Part shown: piece by piece, positions 1-8,666 of the stretch | How the letters are laid out: every line of letters begins with the position of its first letter | Position numbering within the stretch: position 1 is the first letter of the stretch | NCBI RefSeq assembly: GCF_024360925.2 | Contig: NZ_CP113517.1 | Location: forward strand, 1,736,001-1,800,000 | Direction: 5' to 3' | Source of the DNA: Methylomonas rapida | Lineage (GTDB): Bacteria; Pseudomonadota; Gammaproteobacteria; Methylococcales; Methylomonadaceae | DNA length: 64,000 nucleotides | Program-made: the position numbers and the translations under genes | Notes under the pieces: model-generated | What the model saw: the letters and a program-made list of their open reading frames with translations, nothing else | Databases searched by the model: none | What the model was told of the DNA's origin: nothing

Positions 1-1
1 T

Positions 2-418
2 TTTAATTCACGCCTGCGCCCGGAAGAAGATAACGCCGATGCCATCAATCTGACGCCATTGATAGACATGGTGTTCATCCTGCTGATCTTTTTTTTGGTG
101 ACGGCCTCTTTCATTCGAGAGTCATCGGTCACGGTGCGCAGACCCCAGGCCGCCACGGCGCTTCCTCAGTCCGGCGCCGAACTGATCGTGACCATTACCG
201 CCGACGAACAAATCTGGCTAAACGACGCGGTGGTCGATATTCGTCGTCTGCGGGCGCGCATTGAAGAGTTGAAACTGACGAGTTCCAAACGTTCCGCAAT
301 TATCCTGGCCGATCAGCAAACCAGCACCGGCTTGCTGGTGAAAACCATGGATCAATTGCGTTTGGCCGGCTTTGCCGATATTTCCGTAGCCGCGAGTTCG
401 GCGGGCGAAGCGCTATGA
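2..418 (+). CDS. exbD: ExbD/TolR-family biopolymer transport protein (5' end missing)
   Basis: Inner-membrane component of the proton-driven ExbB-ExbD-TonB motor. The frame is open from the window edge, so the start lies upstream; about 138 residues are visible. Seen: a short cytoplasmic tail, then NLTPLIDMVFILLIFFLV, the conserved ExbD membrane segment whose Asp is the proton-path residue, followed by a periplasmic domain of about 90 residues. The stop overlaps the next start (ATGA), which is a TonB gene, so the two are an operon with translational coupling. An upstream exbB is expected but is outside the window. TolR is the alternative family member; the TonB neighbour favours ExbD. Confidence 0.93.
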   Translation, partial: FNSRLRPEEDNADAINLTPLIDMVFILLIFFLVTASFIRESSVTVRRPQAATALPQSGAELIVTITADEQIWLNDAVVDIRRLRARIEELKLTSSKRSAIILADQQTSTGLLVKTMDQLRLAGFADISVAASSAGEAL

Positions 419-1215
419 CACTCGCCTTCGCGGCCGACAAACCGAATCGAAAAATGTTGGTGATGAGCGGGGCGATCATTGCTGCCATGACCATCAACGT
501 CGGTTTATTGCTGTTGATCGGTGGCCTGATCAGCGAACGGCAGCGGGAATTGGCGCAAACGCCCAATCTGCAGCCGGTGGATTTCGTGCGATTTCGCCCC
601 ACCCGTAAAGAGCCGCCAACGCCGGCAGTCGAGGCCAAGGAGATGGTGACCGACAAGCCGGCTGCGACAAAACCCAAGCCTGCGGCCGAAAATACTACTA
701 CCGTCGGCAAAAAGCCGGCAGCCAGAACCGGGAAACCGGCCAAATCCCCAATAAAGCAGCCTGGCGTGGCTGCGCCGCGGCTGGATATTCCGGCGCATGG
801 CGATGGTGTGGTCTTTCCAGGCGTGCCGGGCACGGACGAGCGTCTGACCGCGCCGCCCGGCCAATGGAACGTGGCCAAAAAGCCCGAGCCGCGCGAGAGC
901 GCTGGCGGAGACGAACATGGGGAGGGGGCAGGTTATGCGAAAAGCCGCTTGGTGGTTTTATCCCGCGTATTGCCCGATTACCCGCCCAGGGCGCGTTCCC
1001 TGGGCATACAAGGCTGGGTGCAGCTGGAAATCATCGTGAACCCGTCGGGCAAAGTCAGCGCGGCCAAAGTCGTCGATGCCAAGCCCAAAGAGGTATTCGA
1101 GGAAGCTGCCTTAGCGGCCATCAAACAATGGCGTTTCCAGCCGGCCTATAAAAACGGGCAAGCGATTGAACAGCGGGCTTTGCAACGCGTCGATTTTCGG
1201 CTTGAAACACGTTGA
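415..1215 (+). CDS. tonB: TonB-family energy transducer
   Basis: Periplasm-spanning protein that passes proton-motive energy from ExbB/ExbD to outer-membrane receptors. Seen in 266 residues: an N-terminal membrane anchor (about 14-40), a Pro/Lys/Ala-rich stretch (about 60-105) typical of the extended TonB linker, and a C-terminal TonB fold (about 175-266) with the motif DYPPRARSLGIQGWVQLE and later AALAAIKQWRFQPA. It overlaps exbD by four bases, supporting a shared mRNA. The receptor it serves is not in the window. Confidence 0.93.
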   Translation: MTLAFAADKPNRKMLVMSGAIIAAMTINVGLLLLIGGLISERQRELAQTPNLQPVDFVRFRPTRKEPPTPAVEAKEMVTDKPAATKPKPAAENTTTVGKKPAARTGKPAKSPIKQPGVAAPRLDIPAHGDGVVFPGVPGTDERLTAPPGQWNVAKKPEPRESAGGDEHGEGAGYAKSRLVVLSRVLPDYPPRARSLGIQGWVQLEIIVNPSGKVSAAKVVDAKPKEVFEEAALAAIKQWRFQPAYKNGQAIEQRALQRVDFRLETR

Positions 1216-1238
1216 CGGCTTTTGAAAGAAGTTATACT
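1212..1238 (+). promoter_or_regulatory. possible sigma70-like promoter after tonB
   Basis: TTGACG (1212-1217, overlapping the tonB stop) and TATACT (1233-1238) are separated by 15 bases, slightly short for sigma70. It would read into a stretch of about 420 bases with no gene before the PepSY gene. Sequence match only. Confidence 0.25.
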
Positions 1239-1661
1239 AGTCCGCGTTGTAATGGGCATGGAATAAATCAGGGAATTGCGCGAATTCATTCGCCTACGTG
1301 AGGAAGTTATTTTATGCGCGCTCCGTTGCGCAAAGACCATCAGTGGACTGGCGCGCGGATTCATGCATGAAAAAATATCCCGTTGCCGAGAAAGGTTGAC
1401 AACGGGATGATTAAAGCCCAATAGTCGCCAGCGTCGTGCCATGCGCGCATTGACGGTGGTGCTTAGGAATGAACATGAAATAATCTATGCAAGTATTCGG
1501 TGTAGGTGCGGATTTATCCGCACAGTGCGATTGAATTCTCACCTACCATTGTCGAGCTTATTTCCCACACATTCCTTAGGACCGTGCCCGAATGGTCCGA
1601 AATAGTGGCGCCCGGCTTTGAGACGGGTACCGTTCGTTTATTTTGTTATGAGGTATCAATC
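1216..1661. other. 446-bp intergenic region
   Basis: No convincing coding frame. It contains a possible promoter, a perfect 9-bp inverted repeat (ATCCCGTTG 1377-1385 with CAACGGGAT 1400-1408) without a T-run, and a family A dispersed repeat (1464-1578). The in-frame extension upstream of the PepSY gene runs through the repeat and is not taken as coding. Confidence 0.6.
1464..1578. repeat. Dispersed repeat family A, copy 1
   Basis: About 115 bp beginning TAGGAATGAACATGAAATAA and ending CACATTCCTTA. The ends form a short inverted repeat around GGAATG. The centre holds the palindrome GTGCGGATTTATCCGCAC. Closely related copies lie at 38589-38684 and 39728-39831. MITE-like or palindromic intergenic repeat. 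Confidence 0.75.
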
Positions 1662-2189
1662 ATGAAAACCCGTAAAAAGTCACAATATTTGTTCGCTACG
1701 GCCTTGTTGAGCGGCTGCGTCGGCGTTGCTCACGCGCAATTCCCGAAAACCGAATTCGGTCTGGAGCATTGCCTGCATGCCGCGCTGGCCGAGAAAAACG
1801 GCGGGGTCGTCAAGGTCGAATTGAAAATGGAGAACAATGTTCCCACCTACGAGTTCGATATCGAAACGCCGGACGGCAAGGCCTGGGATATCGAATGCAA
1901 CACCAAAACCGGCAAGATCAGCGAAATTGAAGAAGAAGTCAAAGATGCCGACGAGGCGCAATTCAAGGGCAAACTGAAAATCAGCGAGGAAGAAGCGCGG
2001 AAAATTGCTTTGGCGGCTTATCCGGGTGACATCGTCGAAGTCGAATATGAAATCGAGCCCGACGGCGCGGCGTCCTACGAATTCGATATCAAGGGCAAGG
2101 ACGGCAAGGAGATGAAAGTCGAAGTCGATGCCACCAGTGGCAAAATCGTCGAAGCCAATAGTGAAATCTATCAAATCGGCAAAGAATAA
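1662..2189 (+). CDS. Secreted PepSY-domain protein
   Basis: Predicted exported protein of 175 residues with two PepSY repeats; PepSY proteins are usually periplasmic or envelope proteins linked to inhibition of peptidases or to redox/metal functions. Start chosen at ATG 1662, behind GAGGTA, because it gives a clean signal peptide (KTRKK, hydrophobic core, AHA/Q cleavage). Seen: two copies of a pattern in which (Y/F)EFDI is followed by a Lys/Asp-rich strand and then (D/N)..(T/S)GKI (residues about 55-105 and 115-170). The mature protein is very acidic. It stands alone, not coupled to a neighbour, and no two-component gene is adjacent. The precise role cannot be read from sequence. Confidence 0.85.
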   Translation: MKTRKKSQYLFATALLSGCVGVAHAQFPKTEFGLEHCLHAALAEKNGGVVKVELKMENNVPTYEFDIETPDGKAWDIECNTKTGKISEIEEEVKDADEAQFKGKLKISEEEARKIALAAYPGDIVEVEYEIEPDGAASYEFDIKGKDGKEMKVEVDATSGKIVEANSEIYQIGKE

Positions 2190-2612
2190 GCGCAATCTCC
2201 ACTCAGTCTGTCAACTCCTAGCAGGCCCTGGAAGTCAGCGGGAATGAGTTGACAGGCTCGGGTTCTTCAAACCTGGAAAAAGGCTTTGGTCCACGAAAGA
2301 CACAGAATTTGTCTTGAGCGCGGGCGAAGGGAGCACGAAAATTTCAAACAGGTATCACCTAGAACAATGCCAGCCAACAGGTGAATGCATAAAGTTGATA
2401 ACACATGGATTGCTTGCGTGTATTTCGTGCTTTTCGTGGGCTACTGATGTTTTTAGGTTCAAACAAACTCCATCCTCTCTCGTATCGGAGCGATTTTCAC
2501 GACAGTCACCAGGGACTGCGGGGGATGACATTAAGCATATGACCATTCGTCGCCTATCATCAAGCCCTGTAGAGAGACCAATGGCGTGGTCTCGAAAATC
2601 CGTGGATCCGGC
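2190..2612. other. 423-bp intergenic region
   Basis: No supported gene. It holds a perfect 10-bp inverted repeat, CTGTCAACTC (2208-2217) with GAGTTGACAG (2246-2255), just after the PepSY gene, and then a family B element (2270-2459). The frame at 2314-2616 runs through that element and is rejected. Confidence 0.6.
2270..2459. repeat. MITE-like element family B, copy 1
   Basis: 190 bp bounded by imperfect inverted ends: ACCTGGAAAAA followed by GGTCCACGAAAGACAC on the left, and GTGCTTTTCGTGGGCTACTG then TTTTTAGGT on the right. The interior differs between copies. Other copies: 11748-12087, 13986-14134, 59175-59330. No coding capacity, so if mobile it is non-autonomous. Confidence 0.75.
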
Positions 2613-3923
2613 ATGACATCGTCACTTCAAAACCTTCACTGTCTTACTCGTTATCTTCAGACCAGCCTGCGACGGATGAGGCTGTTGACGTCGGTGATGA
2701 TGCGCGAATTGCATGACGATGGGTTGGCGTTACGAGCCAAGAGTTTGGTTTACACCAGCTTGTTGTCCTTGGCGCCGCTTTTGGCCGTGAGTTTTTCCAT
2801 CCTCAAGGGCTTTGGGGTACACAACCAGATAGAGCCTCTGCTGCGGGAATTCCTGGCGCCATTGGGTGAAAAAGGCGTGGAGATTTCCGGCAATATCATT
2901 TTCTTCGTGGAAAACATCCAGGTCGGGGTGTTGGGTTTCGTCGGTTTCCTGATGTTGTTCTACACCGTGGTATCGCTGCTGGAACAGATCGAGGATTGTT
3001 TCAATCACATTTGGCGAGTCGACAAGCCGCGCTCCTTATACCGGCGCTTCAGTGATTATTTGAGCGTCGTTTTGATAGGCCCGGTCTTGTTGTTTTCCGC
3101 GATCGGCATCACCGCATCGATGCGGAATCTGGCTGTCGTGCAGCATTTGATAGCGCTGGAGCCTTTCGGTACTGCCTATTATCTGGCTGGTTTGATCTTG
3201 CCTTATGTATTGGTCGCCGCGGCTTTTAGTTTTGCCTATTCGTTTATTCCCAACACCACGGTCAAATTGGGGCCAGCTGTCTTGGGGGGATTTTTTGCCG
3301 GCGTGGCATGGAAGATCATCGGAATGCTGTTTGGGCTATTCATCGCCAATTCCGCGCAATATAGCGCCATCTATTCCGGTTTTGCGTTGATCTTGCTGTC
3401 GATGGTTTGGTTGTATATCAGCTGGCTGATTCTGTTGCTGGGCGGCGTGTTTGTATTTTACCGGCAATTTCCGCGTTATTTGGGCTATGCCAAACGCCGG
3501 CCTCATTTGAGTATCGAATCCCAGGAGCAGTTGGCCATCTTGCTGATGAGCCTGATAGGACGCCAGCACCTGACAGGCGGTAAGCTTTGCACGTTGCAAG
3601 ATTTGGCCGACCGGGTCGATTTGCCGTGGGAGCCCGTCGTGGAAATATTGAGCTGTTTGATGAAAAACGGCTTTTTGGTCCAGTCGGAAGACGATGGGGG
3701 CGGCTACGTGCTGGCTCACGATACCGATGCGATCCTGCTGCGGGACATCGTGCGGGTCATTCGAGCCACGGGCGATCAGTTGACTCGGCATGGCGAAGCT
3801 GAAACGGTCGTGCAGGTGCTGTTGGATGATTTGGCTCAGTATCCCCGGCAGCTTTTACGGGAGCGCAGTTTGCGGGATATCGTCAAAGATATTGCCGGTA
3901 CCCGGCCGTCAGGATGCGAATGA
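2613..3923 (+). CDS. YihY/virulence-factor BrkB family membrane protein
   Basis: Polytopic inner-membrane protein of the YihY (UPF0761, formerly called ribonuclease BN) family; its function is not firmly established. Start at ATG 2613 (MTSSLQNL) is chosen over an earlier in-frame start because the extra residues come from repeat-rich DNA. Seen in 436 residues: the family signature ALRAKSLVYTSLLSLAPLLA near the start, about six membrane segments up to residue 300, GFALILLSMVWLYISWLILL in the last, then a soluble C-terminal region of about 125 residues resembling a winged helix (LQDLADRVDLPWEPVVEIL). The N-terminal assignment is secure; the C-terminal DNA-binding-like fold is inferred. Confidence 0.88.
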   Translation: MTSSLQNLHCLTRYLQTSLRRMRLLTSVMMRELHDDGLALRAKSLVYTSLLSLAPLLAVSFSILKGFGVHNQIEPLLREFLAPLGEKGVEISGNIIFFVENIQVGVLGFVGFLMLFYTVVSLLEQIEDCFNHIWRVDKPRSLYRRFSDYLSVVLIGPVLLFSAIGITASMRNLAVVQHLIALEPFGTAYYLAGLILPYVLVAAAFSFAYSFIPNTTVKLGPAVLGGFFAGVAWKIIGMLFGLFIANSAQYSAIYSGFALILLSMVWLYISWLILLLGGVFVFYRQFPRYLGYAKRRPHLSIESQEQLAILLMSLIGRQHLTGGKLCTLQDLADRVDLPWEPVVEILSCLMKNGFLVQSEDDGGGYVLAHDTDAILLRDIVRVIRATGDQLTRHGEAETVVQVLLDDLAQYPRQLLRERSLRDIVKDIAGTRPSGCE

Positions 3924-3989
3924 CCTGACTTACGGGCTACCGGCATGCGTCCGCTTCGGCGCCGGTGGGCGCCGTAGCGAGGGGCTTGA

Positions 3990-5714
3990 TCAGTCTTTGT
4001 TTTTGCCGCGTTTCGAAGTCGAGCCGACGCGCTTTTTGTTCTTGGCTTTTTTGATCAAAGCAGGGTCGAGTTTGGAAATGTTCAGCGGTTTGCCCGCCAC
4101 GCGCACTTTTTTCAAGGCCTGGAATAAATCCTTGGGCATGCCGGCGGGCAATTCCACCGTGCTGTAGGTTTCCTCGATTTTGATGCGGGCGATATGATCG
4201 CCGTCGATGCCGGTTTCGTTGGCGATGGCGCCTACGATGTTGCCCGGCTTGACGCCGTCGTTGTGGCCAACCTCGATACGGAACAATTCCATCTCGACGG
4301 CACCGGCGCGGCTTCTTTCGCGTTTCGGGCCGCGTTCCTTGTCCTGGCGTTTGTCTTCCGAGGTTTCCTTGCGCGGTTTTTTGCCGGCATCTTTCAATAG
4401 CAACGGGGTGTCGCCTTGCAGCAATTTGGCCAGCGCGGCGGCAATGTCGATGGCCGGTACGTCATGTTCGACCTGATATTGATTGATCAATTGCGTGTAA
4501 AAGCTCAATTCCTCGGTCGCCAGCGTGTCGGTAATCTTTTGTTTGAACTTGTTGATTCTGGCGTTGTTGATGAATTCGGTCGAAGGCAGTTGCATTTCTT
4601 CAACTTTTTGCTTGGTGGCCTGTTCGATATTGGCCAGCAGGCGCTTTTCCCGTGGGGAGACGAACAAAATAGCGTCGCCGGTGCGGCCGGCGCGACCGGT
4701 ACGGCCGATGCGGTGCACGTAGGATTCGGTGTCGTAGGGAATGTCGTAATTGACGACGTGGGTGATGCGGTCGACGTCCAGGCCACGGGCCGCGACGTCG
4801 GTGGCGATCAAAATGTCCAGCTTGCCGCTTTTCAGATTTTCAATCGCACGTTCCCTGAGGGCCTGCGACATGTCACCGTTGATCGCCGACGCGGAAAAAC
4901 CGCGCGCTTCCAGTTTTTCCGCCACTTCAATCGTGGCGGTTTTGGTTCTAACGAAAATGATCATGCCATCGAAGTTTTCCGCTTCCAGAATGCGGGTCAG
5001 GGCGTCCATTTTGTGCAGGCCGCTGACGAACCAGTAACGCTGGCGGATGTTGGCGGCCGTGGTGGTTTTGACCTTGATCGTGACTTGTTCAGGATTGTTC
5101 AGATACTGCTGAGCGATCTTGCGGATTTCGGTCGGCATGGTCGCCGAGAACAGCGCGGTCTGGCGGCTGGACGGCGTTTGTTCCAGAATCCATTCGACAT
5201 CGTCGATGAAGCCCATGCGCAGCATTTCGTCGGCTTCGTCCAACACCAGGGTTTTCAATTGATCCAGCTTCAAGGTGCCGCGGCGCATATGATCCATGAC
5301 CCGGCCGGGCGTGCCGACCACGACGTGGGCACCGCGATTCAGGTGGCGCAATTGCACGCTGTAATCCTGGCCGCCGTAAATCGGCAGCACATGAAAGCCT
5401 TTGATATGGGCGGCGTAGCTTTGGAAGGCTTCGGCCACCTGAATCGCCAATTCACGGGTAGGCGCCAAGACCAAGGCTTGCGGTTCTTTTTGTTTAATGT
5501 CGATGCGTGTCAGTATCGGCAGGGCAAAGGCGGCGGTTTTACCGGTACCGGTTTGAGCCTGGCCGAGTACGTCGCGGCCCGCCATCACGAAGGGGATGAT
5601 TTGCGCCTGGATCGGTGAAGGAGTTTCGTATCCGATGGTTTGCAGGGCTTTTAAAACCGGCTCGGATAATGCTAAATCTTTGAAGGAAGGTGTGAGGGTG
5701 GGGCTATCGGACAT
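3990..5714 (-). CDS. deaD: DEAD-box ATP-dependent RNA helicase (DeaD/CsdA type)
   Basis: Cytoplasmic RNA helicase for ribosome assembly and mRNA remodelling, classically important at low temperature. Start chosen at 5714 (MSDSPTL) with CAGGT seven bases upstream. Seen in 574 residues: Q motif region (ETPSPIQAQIIP), Walker A AQTGTGKT, PTRELA, DEADEML, SATMP, ARGLDVDR and HRIGRTGR, then an acidic/basic linker (about 440-485), the DbpA-like RNA-binding domain (ELFRIEVGHNDGVKPGNIVG) and a Lys/Arg-rich tail. Length fits CsdA rather than the shorter RhlE/RhlB. A 7-bp hairpin (TGCCTGC/GCAGGCA, 5743-5761) lies in the 5' leader; whether it is regulatory is unknown. Confidence 0.95.
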   Translation of the reverse strand: MSDSPTLTPSFKDLALSEPVLKALQTIGYETPSPIQAQIIPFVMAGRDVLGQAQTGTGKTAAFALPILTRIDIKQKEPQALVLAPTRELAIQVAEAFQSYAAHIKGFHVLPIYGGQDYSVQLRHLNRGAHVVVGTPGRVMDHMRRGTLKLDQLKTLVLDEADEMLRMGFIDDVEWILEQTPSSRQTALFSATMPTEIRKIAQQYLNNPEQVTIKVKTTTAANIRQRYWFVSGLHKMDALTRILEAENFDGMIIFVRTKTATIEVAEKLEARGFSASAINGDMSQALRERAIENLKSGKLDILIATDVAARGLDVDRITHVVNYDIPYDTESYVHRIGRTGRAGRTGDAILFVSPREKRLLANIEQATKQKVEEMQLPSTEFINNARINKFKQKITDTLATEELSFYTQLINQYQVEHDVPAIDIAAALAKLLQGDTPLLLKDAGKKPRKETSEDKRQDKERGPKRERSRAGAVEMELFRIEVGHNDGVKPGNIVGAIANETGIDGDHIARIKIEETYSTVELPAGMPKDLFQALKKVRVAGKPLNISKLDPALIKKAKNKKRVGSTSKRGKNKD

Positions 5715-5831
5715 TAAATTACCTGTAGAGAATAAAGAGAACTGCCTGCAGACGGCAGGCAATAGTGGCATTGTACCGCAGATTGGCGGCACAATGCTCG
5801 ATTGATGGAACCACGGGCTAAATTGTAGGTA

Positions 5832-6827
5832 TCACGCGCGGGTTTCGCGCCACGAATAATGCAGGCAGATGAAGAGAAAAAATTGCGCGCCGAAGATCAA
5901 ATTCGCCATCAATAAATGAATCGGTTGGGCCAAGGCCGGAAAACCCAGTCTGTCCAGGCTGACGCCGGCCAGAATCGCCGTGACGATCAGGCCCATCAAG
6001 GCATAAGCCACTTTCAATAACAAGCTGTGTGCTTCGACGTTTTTGTACACGGTCCAGGCCAGCCAGGCATTGGTGAACAAAATGAGCGACGAAAACGAGC
6101 GATGCACATAAAAGATGATGGGAAAGCTGTCGCGCCAATATTGTCTGTCGATATAACTATGTTCGTGGGCGATGTAATCGACCGCCTCCCGCACCTGAGT
6201 GCCCATCGCTACCTGAATCAAGGTCATGCCCATCGCGATTTTCAATATCAAAGCAAAGCGCGGGCTGACCCAGTCGGTATTCAAGCCAGCCAGCAGCGTT
6301 TTTTGCGAGCGGCTGATCGCGTAGATCAACAAGGCGACGATGAACAAGGCCAGCAGCATGTGCAGCGTGATCATCAGCGGTTTCAAGTTGCTGGCGACGA
6401 CGGCCGAGCCCAGCCATCCCTGGAAACCGACCAGGAAAAAGGCCGACAAGGCCAGATAAAACGTAGGTTTATCGGTTTTCAGATAGATGCGCGACGACCA
6501 GGCGGTCAAGAAAATCAAAAAGCCTATCGTTACCCCAACCAGGCGGTTGGTGTATTCGGTCCAGGTCTTGACCGGGTTGAAGTCGGTGTTTTCGTAGCCG
6601 CGCGCCGCGTAAATTTCATGGTAATTGGGCGGCAATTGCGATTCGTCGGTCGGCGGCACCCATTGGCCGAAGCAGGTCGGCCAGTCTGGGCAGCCCATGC
6701 CGGCACCCGAGGCGCGGACGATGCCGCCCACGAGGATGACGAAATATACGGCAAATATGGTCAGCGTGCCTAAGCGGCGAAAACGGGCTGCGGCTTTTGA
6801 GTCTATCATCGTCGGATTGAACGTCAT
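5832..6827 (-). CDS. ctaA: Heme A synthase (COX15/CtaA family)
   Basis: Integral membrane enzyme that oxidises the C8 methyl group of heme O to give heme A for cytochrome c oxidase. Seen in 331 residues: eight predicted membrane segments, the first loop RASGAGMGCPDWPTCFG with the conserved Cys pair, TEYTNRLVG, and conserved helix histidines (ITLHMLLAL, FYVHRSFSS, QPIHLLMAN). The ATG at 6827 overlaps the stop of the upstream HDOD gene (ATGA), so the start is well placed and translation is probably coupled. A second start at 6809 is possible. No cox genes are adjacent; heme O synthase would be elsewhere. Confidence 0.95.
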   Translation of the reverse strand: MTFNPTMIDSKAAARFRRLGTLTIFAVYFVILVGGIVRASGAGMGCPDWPTCFGQWVPPTDESQLPPNYHEIYAARGYENTDFNPVKTWTEYTNRLVGVTIGFLIFLTAWSSRIYLKTDKPTFYLALSAFFLVGFQGWLGSAVVASNLKPLMITLHMLLALFIVALLIYAISRSQKTLLAGLNTDWVSPRFALILKIAMGMTLIQVAMGTQVREAVDYIAHEHSYIDRQYWRDSFPIIFYVHRSFSSLILFTNAWLAWTVYKNVEAHSLLLKVAYALMGLIVTAILAGVSLDRLGFPALAQPIHLLMANLIFGAQFFLFICLHYSWRETRA

Positions 6828-7666
6828 ATGAGCATGGCTTGGGCGAGTTCGATTTCTTCGGAAACGCCTTCGATTTCCAGGATTTCCACGTCGGTTTGCA
6901 GGCCGACCTTGGCGAATGCCGGCACGGTGGACCAATCGACGCGGCAGGCGGGGTGGTCGGTGCCTGCTATGCTTTGCAAGAAAGCCACTTGGACCAGATC
7001 GACATAATCGGCCGAGCCTGGATGGTCGCGTTGGAAGTCGACGTAGTCCGAAGCTACGGATTTCAGTTCCTGTGGAAAATTCCAGGTATCCATGATGATC
7101 TTGCCGACGTGTGGGTGGGCTTTTTCCAGTAACTTTTCCATGCGGGATGGGCTGTCCCTGAATTCGGGGATTTTTTCGGCCAACGTCAAAATCGGCAACT
7201 TGCCGATCTGGTGAATCAGTCCGGCCAGCATGGCTTCGTCGGAATTCAGGTGGGGGACCAATGCCGCCAGGGCGCGGCTGATGGCGGAAACGTTGACACC
7301 CTGTTCCCAGATCGTGCGGAAATAATGTTCCAGCAAGGCCGAGGTCGGTTTGAACATCTGTTGCATGACCAAACTGGTGATCAGCGTGCGAATGGTACTA
7401 TTGCCGAGGCGGGTGACCGCCATCTGGATGTTTTTGATTTCGTTGGTGCCGCGGTACAACGGGCTGTTGACGACCTGGATCAGGCGCGCCGAGATTGCGG
7501 GATCGGTTGCAATCATCTCTGCCAGTTCCTGCGCGGACGCATCTCCCTTGGAAACGGCATCGCGAACTTTCAAGGCAATGTCCGGCAAAGTCGGCAGCAC
7601 CAGGCGGTTGGCTTCCAGTTCGGCTTTGACATGAACAAGAAAGTCTTGAACAGATTTGAATTGCAT
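6824..7666 (-). CDS. HDOD-domain protein
   Basis: Cytoplasmic signalling protein of the HDOD family (an HD-related fold lacking the catalytic HD pair), usually tied to c-di-GMP or two-component control. Seen in 280 residues: LPTLPDIALKVRDAVSK near the start, DPAISARLIQVVNSPLY, MAVTRLGNSTIRTLITSLVM and LAGLIHQIGKLPIL, the standard HDOD order over residues about 20-205; the last 70 residues carry no other recognised domain. The stop overlaps the ctaA start by four bases. The family is shared with the gene at 9098, but the two are not close copies. The target is unknown. Confidence 0.9.
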   Translation of the reverse strand: MQFKSVQDFLVHVKAELEANRLVLPTLPDIALKVRDAVSKGDASAQELAEMIATDPAISARLIQVVNSPLYRGTNEIKNIQMAVTRLGNSTIRTLITSLVMQQMFKPTSALLEHYFRTIWEQGVNVSAISRALAALVPHLNSDEAMLAGLIHQIGKLPILTLAEKIPEFRDSPSRMEKLLEKAHPHVGKIIMDTWNFPQELKSVASDYVDFQRDHPGSADYVDLVQVAFLQSIAGTDHPACRVDWSTVPAFAKVGLQTDVEILEIEGVSEEIELAQAMLI

Positions 7667-7680
7667 GATCGGAATTTTGG

Positions 7681-8595
7681 CTATTGAAAGGAAATCAGCG
7701 CGACAGGCGTTTGTTCGCAGTCGTCAAGTATAAGGTTTTTTGCTTCACCATCAACTGTTTGTAGGACTATCAGCAAACGCGTGGTCTCGCCAAGCGCTTG
7801 CAAATCGAGGACTTCGCCGATTTTTTCTTGTGTTTGCGCGTCTTTTACCGAAAGGTTGCTTATCATTGTCAGGCCACGGTTGCATTCCGCCAGCACCAGT
7901 TGCCGTTTGGCTTTGCCCAGGTAATGCGTGCGGGCGACGATTTCCTGGCCGGTATAACAGCCTTTGTTGAAACTGATGCCGCCTAGTTGATCGATATTCA
8001 GCATTTGTGGAATGTGCCGTTCGGATTGTTCCAGGTCGAACCATGGAAAACCCGCCGATATGTCCCGATAACGCCAGGTTTCGCCATTACCGCGGATGAA
8101 GTCTTTGAATATTCCGCTTGCGTCCGTTGCCTGGTCCATGATGCAAAGAAATCGCCGGGTGGTTGAGGGCAGTTTAATACTCAGGCAGCCGGTGGCAAGG
8201 AGGCGGCACTGAAAATCGTCCGTTGGCAATGGCAGTTCCGTATTCGGCCAATCGAGTCCCGCCAAGCTCAGCGCATCGCTTTTGTCGCCAAGTTGCACCT
8301 TGGAGCGCAAGACGTACATTTTCAGCTTGTTCAGGACTTTATCCAGCAAGCTGCGAGGCAAGATCAACAGAAAACGGGCTTCGGTTTTGATGATCAATAG
8401 CGTGCTGATAACGCGTCCCTTGGGGTTGCAGAACGCGGCGATACTGGCTTTGTCATCGCTCAATTCCTTGATGTTGCATGTCAGTTGTCCCTGCAAAAAC
8501 TGAATCACGTCGTCGCCAGCCGCTTCAATGATGGCAAGATGATTCAGGGGGTATAAGGTGTTGATGGAGGGCGTTTCCAGATTATGAACAGTCAT
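7681..8595 (-). CDS. ygfZ: Folate-binding protein YgfZ
   Basis: Tetrahydrofolate-dependent protein of the GcvT-like YgfZ/COG0354 family that helps maintain Fe-S enzymes such as the tRNA methylthiotransferase MiaB. Seen in 304 residues: N-terminal GDDVIQFLQGQLTCNI, AAFCNPKGRV, and the family signature KGCYTGQEIVAR at about residue 209 with its conserved Cys. It lies back to back with a cptA-like gene, as in enterobacteria where ygfZ, sdhE and ygfX cluster, which supports the call. No sdhE is visible between them. Confidence 0.94.
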   Translation of the reverse strand: MTVHNLETPSINTLYPLNHLAIIEAAGDDVIQFLQGQLTCNIKELSDDKASIAAFCNPKGRVISTLLIIKTEARFLLILPRSLLDKVLNKLKMYVLRSKVQLGDKSDALSLAGLDWPNTELPLPTDDFQCRLLATGCLSIKLPSTTRRFLCIMDQATDASGIFKDFIRGNGETWRYRDISAGFPWFDLEQSERHIPQMLNIDQLGGISFNKGCYTGQEIVARTHYLGKAKRQLVLAECNRGLTMISNLSVKDAQTQEKIGEVLDLQALGETTRLLIVLQTVDGEAKNLILDDCEQTPVALISFQ

Positions 8596-8666
8596 TGCTT
8601 TAAGATGAACGGCAGGGAATATTGAAACCTATTTTACACGTTACGCTCTGATTTAACGGTTCGAGG

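Noticed and set aside
1506..1661. 52-codon N-terminal extension of the PepSY protein
   Set aside because: It is encoded by the family A repeat and hides a clean signal peptide starting at 1662.
4416..5618. 400-codon open frame on the plus strand opposite deaD
   Set aside because: Lies wholly antisense to a helicase with every conserved motif; Gly/Arg/His/Phe-rich composition typical of a shadow frame.
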